Assembly: GCA_963805965.1 (NCBI GenBank)
Contig: CAWDVQ010000010.1
Location: 682,001-746,000 of the forward strand
Reading direction: 5' to 3'
Length of the DNA: 64,000 nt
From: FEN-1191 sp963805965
Lineage (GTDB): Bacteria; Pseudomonadota; Gammaproteobacteria; Steroidobacterales; Steroidobacteraceae
Every line of letters begins with the position of its first letter. Positions within the stretch are counted from its first letter, which is position 1. Shown in pieces: positions 7,872-17,285 of the stretch. The notes beneath the pieces were generated by a model. That model did no database searches and was not told where the DNA came from. It was given only the letters and a program-made list of their open reading frames with translations. The position numbers and the translations under genes were made by a program.

Positions 7872-9344
7872 ATGCGGATTGCCTGGGAAGAGTATCCGGC
7901 GTCGGCGAGCTTCGATGAGCTGATCGGGCCGGGAGGTGCGCCGCGGCCGGCCGCCACGGCCTTGATCGAATTCCTCTCGGCGCTCGGTTCGGAAGAACTT
8001 GCAACGCGACAGAAGGCCGCCGACGTGGCCATCCGCAGCATGGGCATTACCTTTACCGTCTACCACGAGGAGGGGGGCTCGATCGATCGTGCCTGGCCGC
8101 TCGACATCATTCCGCGCGTGATCGCGCTCGACGAGTGGCGGCGGATTGAAGCCGGCCTGCAGCAGCGTGCCCAGGCGCTGAACATGTTCATAGATGACAT
8201 CTACCACGAGCAGCGCATCGTGCGCGACGGGGTGTTCCCAAGAAGCTACCTGGCCGATTCGGCCAACTTCCGCTCGCAGTGTGTCGGGATTCATCCGCCG
8301 CAGCACATCTGGGCGCATGTCTGCGGCTCGGACCTGGTGCGCGGCGCCGACGGCACGGTGTACGTGCTGGAAGACAACCTGCGCGTGCCCTCTGGTGTGT
8401 CGTACATGCTGGAAAACCGTCAGGTGGTCAAGCGGGTGTTCCCCGAGGTGTTCGAGGCCGCGGGCATCCTGCCGGTCGACGACTACCCGTCGCAGCTATT
8501 CGACATGCTGCGCGCGCTCGCGCCCGCGGGCCTGGAGCAGCCGGAAGTCGTGGTGCTGACGCCGGGAATTTACAACTCGGCCTATTTCGAGCACTCGTAT
8601 CTGGCACATCAGATGGGCTGCGAGCTGGCGGAGGGGCGTGATCTGGTGGTGGGCGACGACGATATTGTCTACATGCGCACCATCGTCGGCTGGCAACGGG
8701 TTGATGTGATCTACCGGCGTGTGGACGATCTGTTCCTCGACCCGGAGGTGTTCCGCGCCGATTCCACGCTGGGTGTGCGCGGCCTGATGCGCGCGTGGCG
8801 TGCCGGCAACGTGGCGCTGGCGAATGCCCCGGGCGCCGGCGTCGCGGATGACAAGCTGGTGTACACCTTCGTGCCGGCAATGATCCGCTATTACCTCGAT
8901 CAGGACGCCATATTGCCTAACGTACCCTCGTTCCTGTGCGCCGAAGGCCTGCAATGCGAGCACGTGCTGGCGAATCTTGCGACGCTCGTGGTCAAGCCGG
9001 CCAATGAATCGGGCGGCTACGGCATGCTGATGGGTCCCAAATCCACCGCGGCCGAACGTGCACAGTTTGCCGCACTGATCCGCCACAACCCGCGCAACTA
9101 CATCGCCCAGCCGGTGATCAGCCTGTCGACCACCCCGACACTGGTCGAGGGCGGTATCGAGCCCCGGCATCTGGATCTGCGTCCGTTCATTCTCTCCGGG
9201 CGCGATGTGCAGGTGACCACCGGCGGCCTGACACGGGTGGCGATGCGCAAGGGATCGCTGGTGGTGAATTCATCGCAGGGCGGCGGCAGCAAAGACACCT
9301 GGATCGTCGATACCTCGGCCGACCATGCTTTCGCGCGTAGCTGA
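7872..9344 (+). CDS. Circularly permuted ATP-grasp protein (Anbu-associated)
   Basis: The 491-residue protein belongs to the circularly permuted ATP-grasp type 2 family (DUF404/DUF407). It shows FDELIGPGGAPRP near the start, DDIYHEQRIVRDGVFP, a GSDLVRGADGTVYVLEDNLRVPSG stretch, and late ATP-site segments LVVKPANESGGYGMLMGP and RPFILSGRDV. Such proteins are thought to form amide or peptide bonds, and the natural product made with alpha-E and Anbu is not known. The ATG at 7872 matches where the family begins. The longer frame from 7788 adds a Cys/Ser-rich leader without a good ribosome site. It overlaps the next gene by 20 bases. Confidence 0.88.
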   Translation: MRIAWEEYPASASFDELIGPGGAPRPAATALIEFLSALGSEELATRQKAADVAIRSMGITFTVYHEEGGSIDRAWPLDIIPRVIALDEWRRIEAGLQQRAQALNMFIDDIYHEQRIVRDGVFPRSYLADSANFRSQCVGIHPPQHIWAHVCGSDLVRGADGTVYVLEDNLRVPSGVSYMLENRQVVKRVFPEVFEAAGILPVDDYPSQLFDMLRALAPAGLEQPEVVVLTPGIYNSAYFEHSYLAHQMGCELAEGRDLVVGDDDIVYMRTIVGWQRVDVIYRRVDDLFLDPEVFRADSTLGVRGLMRAWRAGNVALANAPGAGVADDKLVYTFVPAMIRYYLDQDAILPNVPSFLCAEGLQCEHVLANLATLVVKPANESGGYGMLMGPKSTAAERAQFAALIRHNPRNYIAQPVISLSTTPTLVEGGIEPRHLDLRPFILSGRDVQVTTGGLTRVAMRKGSLVVNSSQGGGSKDTWIVDTSADHAFARS

Positions 9345-10335
9345 CAATCTCTACTGGATGGCGCGCTACCTGGAGCGCACCGAGAACCTGGCGCGGCTGG
9401 TGGACGTCAGCGCCGGCCTGATGCTCGACCTGCCGCAGCGCCTGAGTCCGGGCTGGCAGCCGCTGATCAAGATTACCGGCAATGAAAGCCTGTACGCCGA
9501 CCACGAGCGTGACTACGGCGAGAAATCGGTGGTCAAGTTCATCGTCGCCAATGCCAAGAATCCCGGCTCGATGCTGACGTCCATAGCCCGCGCCCGCGAG
9601 ATCGCCCGAACCGTGCGCGACATCCTGCCGCGCGAGGTCTGGGAGCAGATCAACGAGCTCTACCTGTATGTCGCCGAGCATGCCGCCGAAGCCTCCGCCA
9701 GGCGCACGCGCTATGGCTTCCTCGACCGAGTTACCAACGCTACCCATGCGCTGACCGGCATGTTCGAGGGCATCTTCAACGAAGGCGATGCACTGTCGTT
9801 CCTGACCCTGGGTCGCAACATCGAACGCGCCGACATGACCAGCCGCATCGTGGACGTGCGTGCGGCGGCGATGATGACCGGGCCGAGCGCGGCGGAACTG
9901 GGCCCGTTCGAGACTGTGCTGTGGATGGGAGTGCTGCGCTCGCTGTCGGGGTACCAGATGTACCGGCTGAAGACGCGCGAGCGCGTGTACGGCGCCGGCG
10001 TGGTGCGCTTCCTCCTGGCCGATGAACAGTTTCCGCGCGCCTGCGTGTGCTGCCTGCGTCGCGCCGAAGACGTGCTTCACCGGTTACCCAACAGCGAACC
10101 GCTGCTGCGACGGGTATCGCGTATGCGACGCGCGGTACACCACACGCACTTCGAATCGCTGCAGCAGGGCGAGCTGCACGAATTCATCGACCGGTTGCAG
10201 GTCTCGCTGGCCCGCACCAATGACGAGCTGGCGCGCATCTACTTCATCGGTCACAGCGCGCCACTGGCCGAGATCGCGCCGATAGTGCCGTTCCAGAATC
10301 AGAGCCAGAACCAGAATAAGCAGATATCGGCGTAG
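9325..10335 (+). CDS. Alpha-E (DUF403) domain protein
   Basis: This is a 336-residue all-helical protein with the family start MLSRVADNLYWMARYLERTENLARLVDV and internal ARTVRDILPREVWEQINELY and RNIERADMTSRIVDVR. Alpha-E proteins have no demonstrated reaction. They are almost always encoded next to the circularly permuted ATP-grasp, sometimes fused to it. The start lies inside the 3' end of that gene, so the two products are made together. The C-terminal 20 residues are a Gln/Asn-rich tail, which is less common and may be disordered. Confidence 0.9.
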   Translation: MLSRVADNLYWMARYLERTENLARLVDVSAGLMLDLPQRLSPGWQPLIKITGNESLYADHERDYGEKSVVKFIVANAKNPGSMLTSIARAREIARTVRDILPREVWEQINELYLYVAEHAAEASARRTRYGFLDRVTNATHALTGMFEGIFNEGDALSFLTLGRNIERADMTSRIVDVRAAAMMTGPSAAELGPFETVLWMGVLRSLSGYQMYRLKTRERVYGAGVVRFLLADEQFPRACVCCLRRAEDVLHRLPNSEPLLRRVSRMRRAVHHTHFESLQQGELHEFIDRLQVSLARTNDELARIYFIGHSAPLAEIAPIVPFQNQSQNQNKQISA

Positions 10336-10390
10336 CGGGCCACGAAAATATAGAATGACGCGTTTTTCCGCCGGGGACGACGCCTGTCCG

Positions 10391-11302
10391 ATGTCCGATT
10401 TACCGCATCTATCGCATCTCTCGCGGCTGGAGGCCGAGAGCATCTACATCCTGCGCGAGGTGGTAGCCGAATGCGAGCGGCCGGTGATGCTGTATTCGAT
10501 CGGCAAGGACAGCTCGGTGATGCTGCACCTGGCGATCAAGGCGTTTTACCCGGCTCGACCACCGTTCCCGCTGCTGCACGTGGACACCACCTGGAAGTTC
10601 CGGCAGATGATCGAGTTTCGGGACCTGACCGCGCGCCGGCTCGGCATGGACCTGATCGTGCACGTCAATCCCGACGGCGTGGCGATGGGCATCAATCCGT
10701 TCGTGCATGGTTCGGCACTGCACACCGACCTGATGAAGACCCAGGCCCTGAGGCAGGCCCTGGACCGCCACGGGTTTGACGCTGCGTTCGGCGGCGCGCG
10801 GCGCGATGAGGAAAAATCGCGCGCCAAGGAGCGCGTGTTTTCGATTCGCTCGTCCCAGCATCGCTGGGACCCGAAGCGGCAGCGGCCGGAACTGTGGCGC
10901 ATCTATAACACCCGCAAGTCCAAGGGTGAGAGCCTGCGGGTGTTCCCGCTGTCGAACTGGACCGAACTGGACATCTGGCAGTACATCCATCGCGAAGACA
11001 TTCCGATCGTGCCGCTGTACTTCGCTGCCGAACGACCAGTCGTGGAGCGCGACGGCGTGCTGATCATGGTCGATGACGAGCGCATGCCGCTGGCGCCGGG
11101 CGAACAGCCGCAGCTGCGCAAGGTGCGATTTCGCACGTTGGGCTGCTACCCGCTCAGCGGGGCGATCGACAGCAATGCCGATACGCCGGCAGCGATCATC
11201 GAGGAGATGCTCTCGGCCAGAACCTCCGAGCGCCAGGGCCGGGTCATCGATCGCGACGGTGCCGCATCGATGGAACAGAAGAAGCAGGAGGGCTACTTCT
11301 GA
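10391..11302 (+). CDS. cysD: Sulfate adenylyltransferase subunit 2
   Basis: CysD is the ATP-sulfurylase subunit that forms adenosine 5'-phosphosulfate, driven by GTP hydrolysis in CysN. The product (303 residues from 10391, matching the usual 302) has the PP-loop in LYSIGKDSSVMLHL, the substrate segment HVDTTWKFRQMIEFRD, and the conserved GARRDEEKSRAKERVFSIR. An earlier ATG at 10355 would add 12 residues not present in the family, so I prefer 10391 although its ribosome site is weak. The TGA overlaps the ATG of cysNC by one base. It begins assimilatory sulfate reduction for cysteine synthesis. Confidence 0.95.
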   Translation: MSDLPHLSHLSRLEAESIYILREVVAECERPVMLYSIGKDSSVMLHLAIKAFYPARPPFPLLHVDTTWKFRQMIEFRDLTARRLGMDLIVHVNPDGVAMGINPFVHGSALHTDLMKTQALRQALDRHGFDAAFGGARRDEEKSRAKERVFSIRSSQHRWDPKRQRPELWRIYNTRKSKGESLRVFPLSNWTELDIWQYIHREDIPIVPLYFAAERPVVERDGVLIMVDDERMPLAPGEQPQLRKVRFRTLGCYPLSGAIDSNADTPAAIIEEMLSARTSERQGRVIDRDGAASMEQKKQEGYF

Positions 11303-13227
11303 TGGAGGCCGAGCCCGCCCAGCCCACCGCCGGTATCGACAGCTGGTTGCAGGCCCAGAGCCGCAAGGATCTGCTGCGTTTCATCACCTGCGGCAGCGTC
11401 GATGATGGCAAGAGCACGCTGATCGGGCGCCTTCTGTACGAATCGCAAATGCTGCTGGAAGACCAGCTCGAAGCGCTGGCGAGCGATTCGCGGCGGGTCG
11501 GCACCCAGGGCGACCAACTGGATTTCGCGCTGCTGGTGGACGGGCTGGCCGCCGAGCGCGAGCAGGCCATCACCATCGATGTTGCCTATCGATTTTTCGC
11601 CACCGAGCGGCGCAAGTACATCGTCGCCGATACACCCGGTCACGAGCAGTACACGCGCAACATGGTGACCGGCGCATCCACCGCTGATCTGGCGGTAATC
11701 CTGGTGGACGCGCGCAAGGGCGTCCTCACGCAAACAAGGCGCCACAGCTACCTGGTGTCGCTGCTGGGTATCCGTCAGATCGTACTTGCGGTCAACAAGA
11801 TGGATCTGGTCGGCTACTCGCAGCAGGCGTTCGAGGATGTGGAGCGCAGCTACCGCGAGTTTGCTGCCCGGATCGGCCTGGACGCGATTGCCGCCATCCC
11901 GGTCTCGGCGCTGCGCGGGGAAAACGTGATCGCGGCGGGCGCCAGCATGCCCTGGTACCGCGGGCCAAGCTTGATGCAGCACCTGGAGAGCGTGCCGATT
12001 GCGGACGGCGACGCTGCGACGCAGCCGTTTCGCATGCCGGTGCAGTGGGTCAACCGGCCGAACCAGGACTTTCGCGGCTTCGCCGGCCTGATTGTGGGCG
12101 GCAGCGTGCGTCCCGGCGATCTGCTGCGAGTGCTACCCTCGGGACTCAACTGCCGCGTGGCGCGCATCGTCACTGCCGATGGCGACCGGCAGCAGGCGGT
12201 GGCCGGGCAGTCGGTCACGCTGACCCTGAAGGAGGAGGTCGACATCAGCCGCGGCGATCTGCTGACCGCGGCTGCGGCGCCGGCCAGCGTGTCGGATAAA
12301 TTCGAAGCCAACATCGTCTGGATGAGCGACGAACCGATGTTGCCCGGCAGGCCATATCTGCTCAAATGCGGCGCCCGCACCGTCACTGCCGCGGTGGCAC
12401 CGCTCAAGTACAAGATCAACGTCAACACGCTGGAAGAACTCGCTGCGCGCCAGCTCGAGCTCAATGAGATCGGGCTGGTCAATCTGAATCTCGATCAGCC
12501 GCTGGCGTTCGACCCGTACGCGCACAACCGCGACACCGGCGGCTTCATCCTCATCGACCGTATCAACAACAATACCGTCGGCGCCGGTATGCTGCTGGCG
12601 GCGCTGCGGCCGGCGCAGGATGTCCACTGGCAGGCGCTGGACGTTAATCGTGCCAACCGGTCGGTGCAGAAAAAACAGAAAGCCTGCGTGTTGTGGTTTA
12701 CCGGATTGTCCGGCGCGGGCAAATCCACCATCGCCAACCTGGTGGAGAAGAAACTGTTCGGTATGGGACGCCACACCTACCTGCTCGATGGGGACAACAT
12801 CCGCCACGGGCTCAACCGCGATCTGGGCTTCACCGACGCCGACCGGGTTGAGAATATCCGCCGCGTGGGTGAGGTGGCGCGGTTGATGACCGACGCCGGA
12901 CTGATCGTGCTGGTGTCATTCATCTCGCCGTTCCGCTCGGAGCGGCGGCTGGCGCGCTCGCTGTTCGGTGCGGGGGAGTTCTTCGAGATCTTTATCGATA
13001 CGCCGCTGGAAGTGGCCGAGGCGCGCGACCCGAAAGGCCTGTACCGCAAGGCGCGCGCCGGCAAGATCCGCAATTTCACCGGCATCGATTCGCCGTACGA
13101 GCCGCCGGAGAATCCCGAGATGCACATCGACACCGGGCGGGTCAGCGCCGAGCAGGCGGCCGAGCAGGTGATCGGTTACCTGCACCTCGCCGGCATGATC
13201 GACCGTGACTGGGTGTTTATCCCGTAG
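11302..13227 (+). CDS. cysNC: Bifunctional sulfate adenylyltransferase subunit 1 / APS kinase
   Basis: This fused protein supplies the GTPase subunit of ATP sulfurylase and the kinase that converts APS to PAPS. The 641 residues contain, in order: an EF-Tu-like GTPase (P-loop GSVDDGKST, switch DTPGHEQYT, NKMDL), beta-barrel domains 2 and 3 to about residue 440, and APS kinase from about 450 with P-loop GLSGAGKST near 468 and the typical LLDGDNIRHGLNRDLGF and DPKGLYRKARAG segments. Fusion of cysN and cysC is common in proteobacteria, including Xanthomonas and Pseudomonas. It is translationally coupled to cysD. The genes for PAPS reduction are not in the window. Confidence 0.96.
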   Translation: MEAEPAQPTAGIDSWLQAQSRKDLLRFITCGSVDDGKSTLIGRLLYESQMLLEDQLEALASDSRRVGTQGDQLDFALLVDGLAAEREQAITIDVAYRFFATERRKYIVADTPGHEQYTRNMVTGASTADLAVILVDARKGVLTQTRRHSYLVSLLGIRQIVLAVNKMDLVGYSQQAFEDVERSYREFAARIGLDAIAAIPVSALRGENVIAAGASMPWYRGPSLMQHLESVPIADGDAATQPFRMPVQWVNRPNQDFRGFAGLIVGGSVRPGDLLRVLPSGLNCRVARIVTADGDRQQAVAGQSVTLTLKEEVDISRGDLLTAAAAPASVSDKFEANIVWMSDEPMLPGRPYLLKCGARTVTAAVAPLKYKINVNTLEELAARQLELNEIGLVNLNLDQPLAFDPYAHNRDTGGFILIDRINNNTVGAGMLLAALRPAQDVHWQALDVNRANRSVQKKQKACVLWFTGLSGAGKSTIANLVEKKLFGMGRHTYLLDGDNIRHGLNRDLGFTDADRVENIRRVGEVARLMTDAGLIVLVSFISPFRSERRLARSLFGAGEFFEIFIDTPLEVAEARDPKGLYRKARAGKIRNFTGIDSPYEPPENPEMHIDTGRVSAEQAAEQVIGYLHLAGMIDRDWVFIP

Positions 13228-13282
13228 CGGTCTGTGTAAAAATGCGCTCGAGGTGCGATGATGCAGCGACAGCGGAACAGTA

Positions 13283-14128
13283 GTGGCTAGAATCTACGCG
13301 GGCCTGACGACCTCGCATGTGCCGGCGATTGGCGCCGCGCTCGACAACGGCAAGGCGCAGGACCCGTACTGGCGGCCGCTGTTCCAGGGCTACGAATTCG
13401 CCCAGCAGTGGATCCGTGACAATCCGCCCGACGTCGTGATCCTGGTCTACAACGATCATGCCACCGCGTTCTCGCTCGAGATCATCCCGACCTTCGCGCT
13501 CGGCTGTGCTGAGGAGTTCGCGCCGGCGGACGAGGGCTGGGGTCCGCGGCCGGTACCGGTGGTCAAGGGCGATGCGCGCTTCGCGGCCCATATCGCCCAG
13601 TCGGTGATCCTGGATGAGTTCGATCTCACGATCGTCAACAAAATGGATGTCGACCACGGCCTGACCGTGCCGCTGTCGCTGGTTTTCGGGGCACCGGCAG
13701 CGTGGCCGTGCCGCGTGATCCCGCTGCCGGTAAACGTGGTCATGTATCCGGCACCCACCGGCAACCGCTGTTTCAACCTCGGCCGCGCGCTGCGCCGGGC
13801 AGTAGAGTCCTATCCACAGGATCTGCGGGTCATGGTCTGGGGCACCGGCGGCATGTCGCACCAGCTGCAGGGGCCGCGCGCCGGGCTGATCAACCAGCCC
13901 TGGGACGCGCACTTCCTGGACAGCATCGGCCCCGATCCGCAGGCGCTGGTGCGCATCGGGCACCTGGAATACCTGCGCGAGGCCGGCTCGGAGGGCATCG
14001 AGCTGGTGATGTGGTTGATCATGCGCGGCGCACTGGATGACAATGTGCGCACCGTGCGCCGCTTCTATCACGTACCGGCCTCCAATACCGCGGTCGGCCA
14101 TCTGATACTGGAAAACTGCGAACCCTAA
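13283..14128 (+). CDS. ligB: Protocatechuate 4,5-dioxygenase beta (catalytic) subunit
   Basis: LigB is the Fe(II) extradiol dioxygenase subunit that opens the protocatechuate ring between carbons 4 and 5. The 281 residues align by eye along most of their length with Sphingobium LigB. Iron ligands are visible as H12 (TTSHVPA), H59 (YNDHATAF) and E240 (SEGIELVMW), with active-site H125 (DVDHGLTVPLS) and H193 (GTGGMSHQLQGPRAGL). It is too short to be a LigB-LigA fusion like gallate dioxygenase, and no separate alpha subunit (ligA) gene is found nearby. The start is GTG, with only a weak GGAA ribosome site. It leads ligC and ligJ in one direction. Confidence 0.9.
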   Translation: MARIYAGLTTSHVPAIGAALDNGKAQDPYWRPLFQGYEFAQQWIRDNPPDVVILVYNDHATAFSLEIIPTFALGCAEEFAPADEGWGPRPVPVVKGDARFAAHIAQSVILDEFDLTIVNKMDVDHGLTVPLSLVFGAPAAWPCRVIPLPVNVVMYPAPTGNRCFNLGRALRRAVESYPQDLRVMVWGTGGMSHQLQGPRAGLINQPWDAHFLDSIGPDPQALVRIGHLEYLREAGSEGIELVMWLIMRGALDDNVRTVRRFYHVPASNTAVGHLILENCEP

Positions 14129-14146
14129 GCCGATGCCTGGTAGCGC

Positions 14147-15094
14147 ATGAAAGTCATCCTGGTGGGAGCCGGCGCCTTCGGTGTCAAACACCTGGAAGCG
14201 ATGGCGAAGATCGACGGCATCGAGGTGGTGTCGCTGGTGAGCCGCGACCCGGTGACGACGGCCGAGGTCGCGAAGAAATGGAAGATCCCACATTGCACCA
14301 CCGACCTGGCACAGGCGCTGGCGCAGCCAGGCGTCGAGGCGGCAATGCTGTGCTCGCCCACGCAGCTGCATGCGCAGCAGGCGGTGCAGTGCATGCGTGC
14401 CGGCAAGCACGTGATGATCGAGATCCCGATCGCCGATTCGCTGGCGGATGCGGAACTCGTGGTCAGGACGCAGCGCGAGACTGGTGTTACCGCGATGGGC
14501 GGGCATACCCGCCGCTTCAATCCCAGCCATCAGTGGATCCACAAGCGCATCCAGTCGGGCGAGCTCAAGATACTGCAGATGGACGTGCAGACCTACTTTT
14601 TCCGCCGCACCAACATGAACGCGCTCGGGCAGCCACGCAGCTGGACCGATAATCTGCTCTGGCATCACGCCTGCCATACGGTAGATTTGTTCGGCTACCA
14701 GACCGGCCAGCAGGCCTCGCAGTACCACGCCCTGCAAGGGCCGATCAGTGCGAGCCTCGGCATTGCGATGGACATGAGCATCGGCCTGCGGGTGCCATCC
14801 GGCGCCATCTGCACCCTGTCGCTGTCGTTCAACAACGACGGACCGTTTGGAACTTTCTTCCGCTACATCTGCGACCAGGGCACCTACATCTGCCGCTACG
14901 ACGATCTGTTCGACGGCAATAGCAGCCCGATCGACGTCTCCAAGGTCGATGTTTCGATGAACGGCATCGAATTGCAGGATCGCGAGTTCTTCGCCGCCAT
15001 CCGCCAGCAGCGCGAACCCAATGCCAGCGTGGCGCAGTGTCTGCCGGCGATGCAGACGCTTGCCAAGCTGGAGAGCTGCCTGCAGCAGGGCTAA
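14147..15094 (+). CDS. ligC: 4-carboxy-2-hydroxymuconate-6-semialdehyde dehydrogenase
   Basis: LigC oxidises the ring-cleavage product (as its hemiacetal) to 2-pyrone-4,6-dicarboxylate using NADP+. The 315-residue protein has a Rossmann start VGAGAFGVKHLEAM and long stretches that I recognise as LigC: HTRRFNPSHQWIHKRI, MDVQTYFFRRTNMNA, WHHACHTVDLFGYQ, SLSFNNDGPFGTFFRYICD and DVSMNGIELQDREF. In place of the generic EKP motif of the superfamily it has IEIPIADS, as in LigC. It follows ligB by 18 bases and precedes ligJ by 15, so a ligBCJ operon is likely. Its presence favours the protocatechuate branch over gallate degradation, which does not need this step. Confidence 0.92.
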   Translation: MKVILVGAGAFGVKHLEAMAKIDGIEVVSLVSRDPVTTAEVAKKWKIPHCTTDLAQALAQPGVEAAMLCSPTQLHAQQAVQCMRAGKHVMIEIPIADSLADAELVVRTQRETGVTAMGGHTRRFNPSHQWIHKRIQSGELKILQMDVQTYFFRRTNMNALGQPRSWTDNLLWHHACHTVDLFGYQTGQQASQYHALQGPISASLGIAMDMSIGLRVPSGAICTLSLSFNNDGPFGTFFRYICDQGTYICRYDDLFDGNSSPIDVSKVDVSMNGIELQDREFFAAIRQQREPNASVAQCLPAMQTLAKLESCLQQG

Positions 15095-15109
15095 AGAACC
15101 GGCGCGCCG

Positions 15110-16129
15110 ATGATCATCGATTGCCATGGCCACTACACCACCGCCCCCGGTGAATTGCACGTTTTTCGCGATGCGCAGCTCGCGGCGTTGCGCGGCCAGA
15201 GCGGCGTCGTGGTCGAGGCGCCGCGTATCAGCGACGATCAGATCCGTGACAGCCTGGAGAAAGCGCAGGTCAAGCTGCAGCGCGAACGCGGCAGCGACCT
15301 GACCATATTCTCGCCGCGCGCCTCCGCCATGAGTCACCACCTCGGCAATGAGGCAGCGAGCCTGCAATGGGCGCGCGTCTGCAATGACCTGATCCACCGC
15401 GCCTGCCAGCTGTATCCGGATAATTTCGTCGGCGTGTGCCAGTTACCGCAGTCACCTGGAGTCGAACCGGGCCGCAGCGCCGCGGAGTTGGAGCGCTGCG
15501 TGCGCGAACTGGGATTCATCGGCTGCAACCTGAATCCGGATCCTTCGGGCGGCTACTGGACCTCACCGCCCCTGACCGATCGGCAGTGGTATCCGTTGTA
15601 TCAGAAGATGGTTGAACTGGACGTGCCTGCCATGGTGCATGTCAGCTCGTCCTGCAACCCGAACTTTCATGGCACCGGCGCGCACTATCTCAACGCCGAT
15701 ACCACCGCGTTCATGCAGTTCCTGACCTCGGATCTGTTCAAGGACTTTCCAACGCTGCGATTCATCATTCCACACGGCGGCGGTGCCGTGCCCTATCACT
15801 GGGGCCGCTATCGTGGACTGGCGCAGGACCTGAAGCGTCCGCCGCTTGAGGAACTGCTGAAGAACGTCTATTTCGACACCTGCGTCTACCACCTGCCGGG
15901 TATCGAACTGCTGTTCAAGGTGGTGCCGGTACACAACATCCTGTTCGGCTCGGAGATGGTCGGCGCAGTGCGCGGCATCGACGTGCGTACCGGCCAGTAC
16001 TATGACGACACCAAGCGCTACGTCGATGCACTCGCGCTCAGCGAGGCCGATCGGCAGCTGGTGTATTCGGACAATGCCCGGCGCGTGTTTCCGCGTCTCG
16101 ACGCGCTGCTGATGAAACGCGGCCGTTAA
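15110..16129 (+). CDS. ligJ: 4-oxalomesaconate hydratase
   Basis: LigJ adds water to 4-oxalomesaconate to give 4-carboxy-4-hydroxy-2-oxoadipate. The 339-residue amidohydrolase-fold protein starts MIIDCHGHYT (the metal-binding HxH pair) and has SPRASAMSHHLGNE, RCVRELGFIGCNLNPDPSGGYW, IPHGGGAVPYHWGRYRGLA, FGSEMVGAVRGID and a C-terminal NARRVFPRLDALL, all very close to Sphingobium LigJ. It is the last gene of the forward-strand lig set and is convergent with ligU. Confidence 0.92.
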   Translation: MIIDCHGHYTTAPGELHVFRDAQLAALRGQSGVVVEAPRISDDQIRDSLEKAQVKLQRERGSDLTIFSPRASAMSHHLGNEAASLQWARVCNDLIHRACQLYPDNFVGVCQLPQSPGVEPGRSAAELERCVRELGFIGCNLNPDPSGGYWTSPPLTDRQWYPLYQKMVELDVPAMVHVSSSCNPNFHGTGAHYLNADTTAFMQFLTSDLFKDFPTLRFIIPHGGGAVPYHWGRYRGLAQDLKRPPLEELLKNVYFDTCVYHLPGIELLFKVVPVHNILFGSEMVGAVRGIDVRTGQYYDDTKRYVDALALSEADRQLVYSDNARRVFPRLDALLMKRGR

Positions 16130-16163
16130 CGTTCGGCCGCACCGAGCACGCCGACCGCATGCG

Positions 16164-17264
16164 TCAGGGGCAGCCGTCCCAGACCGCGTGCGGCACCAGT
16201 ACCTGCCCCTGCATCAGGGCGCGCGCCGTGCGCAGGATGCCGGAGCGGCCGACAGCGAAGCTCTCGCCGCTGCCGGTGACTTCCAGCGTCACCGTGAATT
16301 CGCCGCTCGGGTGCTCGACCGACAGCACGCGCGGGGAGCCGTGCGGGACCCTGGCGATGCCTTCAGCCACCGAGCCCGGCATCACGCAGGCGGTCGCAAC
16401 GCTCACGGCACCGAGCACCCCGATCGCACTGTGGCAGCGGTGCGGGATGAAGCTGCGTGTACAGACGTGGCCGCCGGCCTGCGCCGGTGCGATCAGCGCC
16501 ATCTTCGGCACCACCTTGTGGCTGACGTCGCCCAGGCCCATGAGCACACCGGCGGCCAGGCGCAGTTTCTCCAGCCGTGCCTTGAACTTGAGGTCCTCGT
16601 CCAGCTGCGCGGGTGACTCGTAACCGGTCTTGCCCAGCGATCGCGCGGCCAGCACTACCACCGGCATGCCGTTGTCGACACAGCTGACGTCGATGCCATC
16701 GATGCGATCGCGAGCGCGGCCGCTCGGCAGCAGCGACTCGCACACCGAGCCCGCCGTGTCCAGGAAATCGATGTTGATTGCGGCCGCCGTGCCCGGCACG
16801 CCTGCGATCGCGGTGGTGCCATCGTAGCGTACCTGACCGCCAGGGGTCGGTACGGTGGCCAGGGCCAGATTGCCGGTATTGACCATGTAGATCGACACCC
16901 GGGTTACCGGATCGGAAGCCGCCACCAGGCCGCGTTCGATGGCGAACGGCCCTACGCCGGCCAGCATGTTGCCGCAGTTCGGACTGATGTCTACCCGCGG
17001 CTGGTCAATTAACACCTGGGCGAACAGAAACTCGACGTCGACGCCGGGGCGCTGAGAACTGGAGACGATAGCAACCTTGCTGGTCAGCGGCTCGGCGCCG
17101 CCGAGGCCGTCGATCTGGCGCGCATCGGGCGATCCCATCACCGCCAGCAGCACCCGGTCGCGCGCCGAGGATTCGCGCGGCAGATCGGATGCCAGAAAGA
17201 ATGGGCCCTTGGAGGTGCCGCCGCGCATGAGCGTGCAGGCGATCGCTGTCTGTGGGGCTGGCAT
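16164..17264 (-). CDS. ligU: 4-oxalomesaconate tautomerase (PrpF-like)
   Basis: This 366-residue protein belongs to the PrpF/GalD/LigU family, whose diaminopimelate-epimerase-like fold shifts double bonds or protons. It isomerises the keto/enol or double-bond form of 4-oxalomesaconate so that the hydratase can act. The N-terminus CTLMRGGTSKGPFF, GSPDARQIDGLGG with TSKVAIV, and ISPNCGNMLAGVGPFA (with the conserved Cys) are clear family marks. The lig context makes GalD/LigU more likely than PrpF, which would sit with 2-methylcitrate genes. It follows ligK on the reverse strand by 21 bases, and both probably share a promoter upstream of ligK. Confidence 0.88.
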   Translation of the reverse strand: MPAPQTAIACTLMRGGTSKGPFFLASDLPRESSARDRVLLAVMGSPDARQIDGLGGAEPLTSKVAIVSSSQRPGVDVEFLFAQVLIDQPRVDISPNCGNMLAGVGPFAIERGLVAASDPVTRVSIYMVNTGNLALATVPTPGGQVRYDGTTAIAGVPGTAAAINIDFLDTAGSVCESLLPSGRARDRIDGIDVSCVDNGMPVVVLAARSLGKTGYESPAQLDEDLKFKARLEKLRLAAGVLMGLGDVSHKVVPKMALIAPAQAGGHVCTRSFIPHRCHSAIGVLGAVSVATACVMPGSVAEGIARVPHGSPRVLSVEHPSGEFTVTLEVTGSGESFAVGRSGILRTARALMQGQVLVPHAVWDGCP

Positions 17265-17285
17265 GCGGCTGCCGATCCGCGGCTG

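Noticed and set aside
13217..15397. Long reverse-strand open frame (about 726 codons) opposite ligB and ligC
   Set aside because: It is antisense to two genes with clear family marks, its composition (His, Arg, Gln rich) is that of a frame shadow in high-GC DNA, and it has no recognisable domain.
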